Source: JBEIUO01 sp964549785
Lineage (GTDB): Bacteria; Planctomycetota; Phycisphaerae; Phycisphaerales; UBA1924
DNA: 14,720 nt
Direction: 5' to 3'
Assembly (NCBI GenBank): GCA_964549785.1
Contig: CAZJXA010000068.1
Span: 1 to 14,720 of the forward strand
Positions 13,493 through 14,720 of this stretch are shown piece after piece. The translations under genes were made by a program, and so were the position numbers. Each line of letters starts with the position of its first letter. The first letter of the stretch is position 1. The notes under the pieces are model-generated. The model saw only the letters and a program-made list of their open reading frames with translations. It did not search any database and had not been told where the DNA came from.

Positions 13493-14662
13493 ATGACCGA
13501 CCACTCACGACGCGTGTTCCTATCCGCCGCCGCTGCCGCCGCCGCGCTCCCACTGATTCGATCCCCCCTTGCCGCCGCTTCGTTCGGGCAAGGGCCTCGC
13601 AAAGGCCCCATCGTCATCGGATCCGCCAACGGCCGCCCCGGGGCCGCCCGCGCCGTCGCCCTCCTCAACGACGGCTTCGACCCCGCCGACGCCGTCGTCC
13701 AGGGGGTCCGCATCATCGAGAACGATCCCAACGACGATTCCGTCGGGCTGGGCGGCCTTCCCAACGCCGACGGCGTCGTCCAACTCGACGCTTCGGTCAT
13801 GCACGGGCCCACCCACAAGTCGGGCGCGGTCGCAGCGCTCGAGAACATCAAGAACCCGTCGATGGTCGCGCTCCTGGTGCTCCGCCGCACCGACCACTGC
13901 CTCTTGGTCGGCGAGGGTGCCCTCCGCTTCGCGAAGTCGATGGGCTTCCGCGAAGAGGACCTCGTGACGGAGAACTCCCGCCGCCAGTGGCAGGCCTGGC
14001 GCGAGAACATGAGCAAAGACGACGACTGGCTGAACGACGACGAGCAAGACGCTCCGTTTGGCAAAACATGGAACACGCTGCCCTGGCAAGACGAGGGCGG
14101 CGCAGATGCCGGCCGCGCTGCGCCACGCATGAACGACGGTCCCGAGTTCAAGATGCCCAAGCCCGTCGGCCTCCGCCCGTTCCGAACCGACGTAACCGGA
14201 ACCGTTCACCTCTCCGCCCTCACCGCCGCCGGCGACATCGCCAGTTGCACCTCAACCAGCGGCCTCAACTGGAAAATCCCAGGCCGCGTGGGCGATTCCC
14301 CCATTATCGGGGCTGGCAACTATTGCGATAACGACGTCGGGGCCGCCGGCTCCACCGGTCGCGGCGAAGCGGCCATTGTGAACCTCGCCTCGTTCCTCAT
14401 CGTCGACCTGATGTCGCGCGGCATCGAACCCGGCCAGGCATGCCTCGACATCTGCAAGAAGGTCGTCGATCACACCAAGGAAAAGCGGCTTAAGAATGCC
14501 CGCGGCTTCCCCAATTTCAACGTCCGCTTCTACGCCCTTCGCAAAGACGGTGCGTTCGGCTCGGCTTCCCTCTACGGCGGTTCACAGTTTTCGGTGGCCG
14601 ATGCCGCGGGCGACCGGCTTGTCGATGCCGGGGCGTTCTTGGAAGGGTCTCCCGAGGCCTGA
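13493..14662 (+). CDS. Tat-exported N4-(beta-N-acetylglucosaminyl)-L-asparaginase (glycosylasparaginase, Ntn hydrolase)
   Basis: The 389-residue protein starts at ATG 13493 with a twin-arginine signal (SRRVFLSAAAAAAALPL, residues 5-21), probably cut after the AAA motif near residue 29. The mature part matches glycosylasparaginase, which splits the bond between GlcNAc and Asn in glycopeptides. The alpha part holds GLGGLPNADGVVQLDASVMHG in two conserved runs (86-104). Autocleavage would occur before Thr237 in VTGTVHL, the expected nucleophile, which aligns in spacing with other family members up to TSTSG (253-257). Binding-site residues follow in GRVGDSPIIGAG (264-275), with Arg265 and Asp268, and STGRGEA (287-293). 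Length fits. Export suggests breakdown of external glycoprotein material. It is transcribed alone, 64 bases after the methionine operon. Confidence 0.9.
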   Translation: MTDHSRRVFLSAAAAAAALPLIRSPLAAASFGQGPRKGPIVIGSANGRPGAARAVALLNDGFDPADAVVQGVRIIENDPNDDSVGLGGLPNADGVVQLDASVMHGPTHKSGAVAALENIKNPSMVALLVLRRTDHCLLVGEGALRFAKSMGFREEDLVTENSRRQWQAWRENMSKDDDWLNDDEQDAPFGKTWNTLPWQDEGGADAGRAAPRMNDGPEFKMPKPVGLRPFRTDVTGTVHLSALTAAGDIASCTSTSGLNWKIPGRVGDSPIIGAGNYCDNDVGAAGSTGRGEAAIVNLASFLIVDLMSRGIEPGQACLDICKKVVDHTKEKRLKNARGFPNFNVRFYALRKDGAFGSASLYGGSQFSVADAAGDRLVDAGAFLEGSPEA

Positions 14663-14720
14663 ACCCGACCCATCGAACCCCATTTCAGCCCACCCGCAAC
14701 CCCGCGACACAATCCGCCAC
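14663..14720. other. Short 3' end of window, no gene seen
   Basis: The last 58 bases are C-rich and hold no start, SD or clear hairpin. Nothing can be assigned. Confidence 0.5.

Noticed and set aside
12850..14160. 436-residue minus-strand open frame across asd and the asparaginase gene
   Set aside because: It lies antisense to two genes with clear catalytic motifs; its composition (Ser/Arg/Pro-rich) is that of a shadow frame in GC-rich DNA.

Overview
The window is a GC-rich bacterial chromosome segment. Gene content points to the Planctomycetota, probably Phycisphaerae: a DUF1844 protein, an ECF sigma factor with an RskA-type membrane anti-sigma factor, a Tat-exported glycosylasparaginase, and several starts without a Shine-Dalgarno (SD) sequence. 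This assignment is an inference from gene families; no rRNA or other marker is present. No tRNA, rRNA, CRISPR array, insertion sequence or phage gene was seen.

Layout. (1) 1-2360: the last 34 codons of an unidentified gene, a GC-rich hairpin, then an OPT-family transporter with an unusual hydrophilic insertion. (2) 2361-2776: a non-coding gap with a terminator-like hairpin and a promoter-like element. (3) 2777-4551: an ECF sigma factor overlapping by 4 bases its anti-sigma factor, which has a long coiled coil between the membrane helix and the RskA domain. (4) 4622-6555: two uncharacterised genes facing each other. (5) 6556-6996: 441 bases without a convincing gene. (6) 6997-8995: a DUF1844 protein (minus) and a SurA/parvulin-like lipoprotein (plus) diverging from an 88-base spacer. 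(7) 8996-13428: a methionine/homoserine operon with a structured leader. (8) 13493-14662: a Tat-exported N4-(beta-N-acetylglucosaminyl)-L-asparaginase with a promoter that appears to give a leaderless mRNA.

The most interesting part is region 7. The 5' leader folds by eye into a SAM-I-clan riboswitch aptamer: closing stem, P2 with a loop pseudoknot, GCAACC and GGTGC core motifs, P3 and P4. It is followed by two hairpins, the second of which carries the SD sequence of the first gene in its loop. The three genes overlap or abut through good SD sequences: a Cys/Met-metabolism PLP enzyme (cystathionine gamma-synthase or acylhomoserine sulfhydrylase), a compact aspartokinase-homoserine dehydrogenase fusion without ACT regulatory domains, and aspartate-semialdehyde dehydrogenase. 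Together they cover aspartate to homoserine (AK, ASADH, HSD) and the sulfur-incorporation step toward homocysteine; the homoserine acyltransferase is not in the window. My reading is that end-product control has moved from protein allostery to an RNA switch sensing S-adenosylmethionine. Upstream of the aptamer lie short repeats, three of which match the 3' pseudoknot strand of the aptamer.
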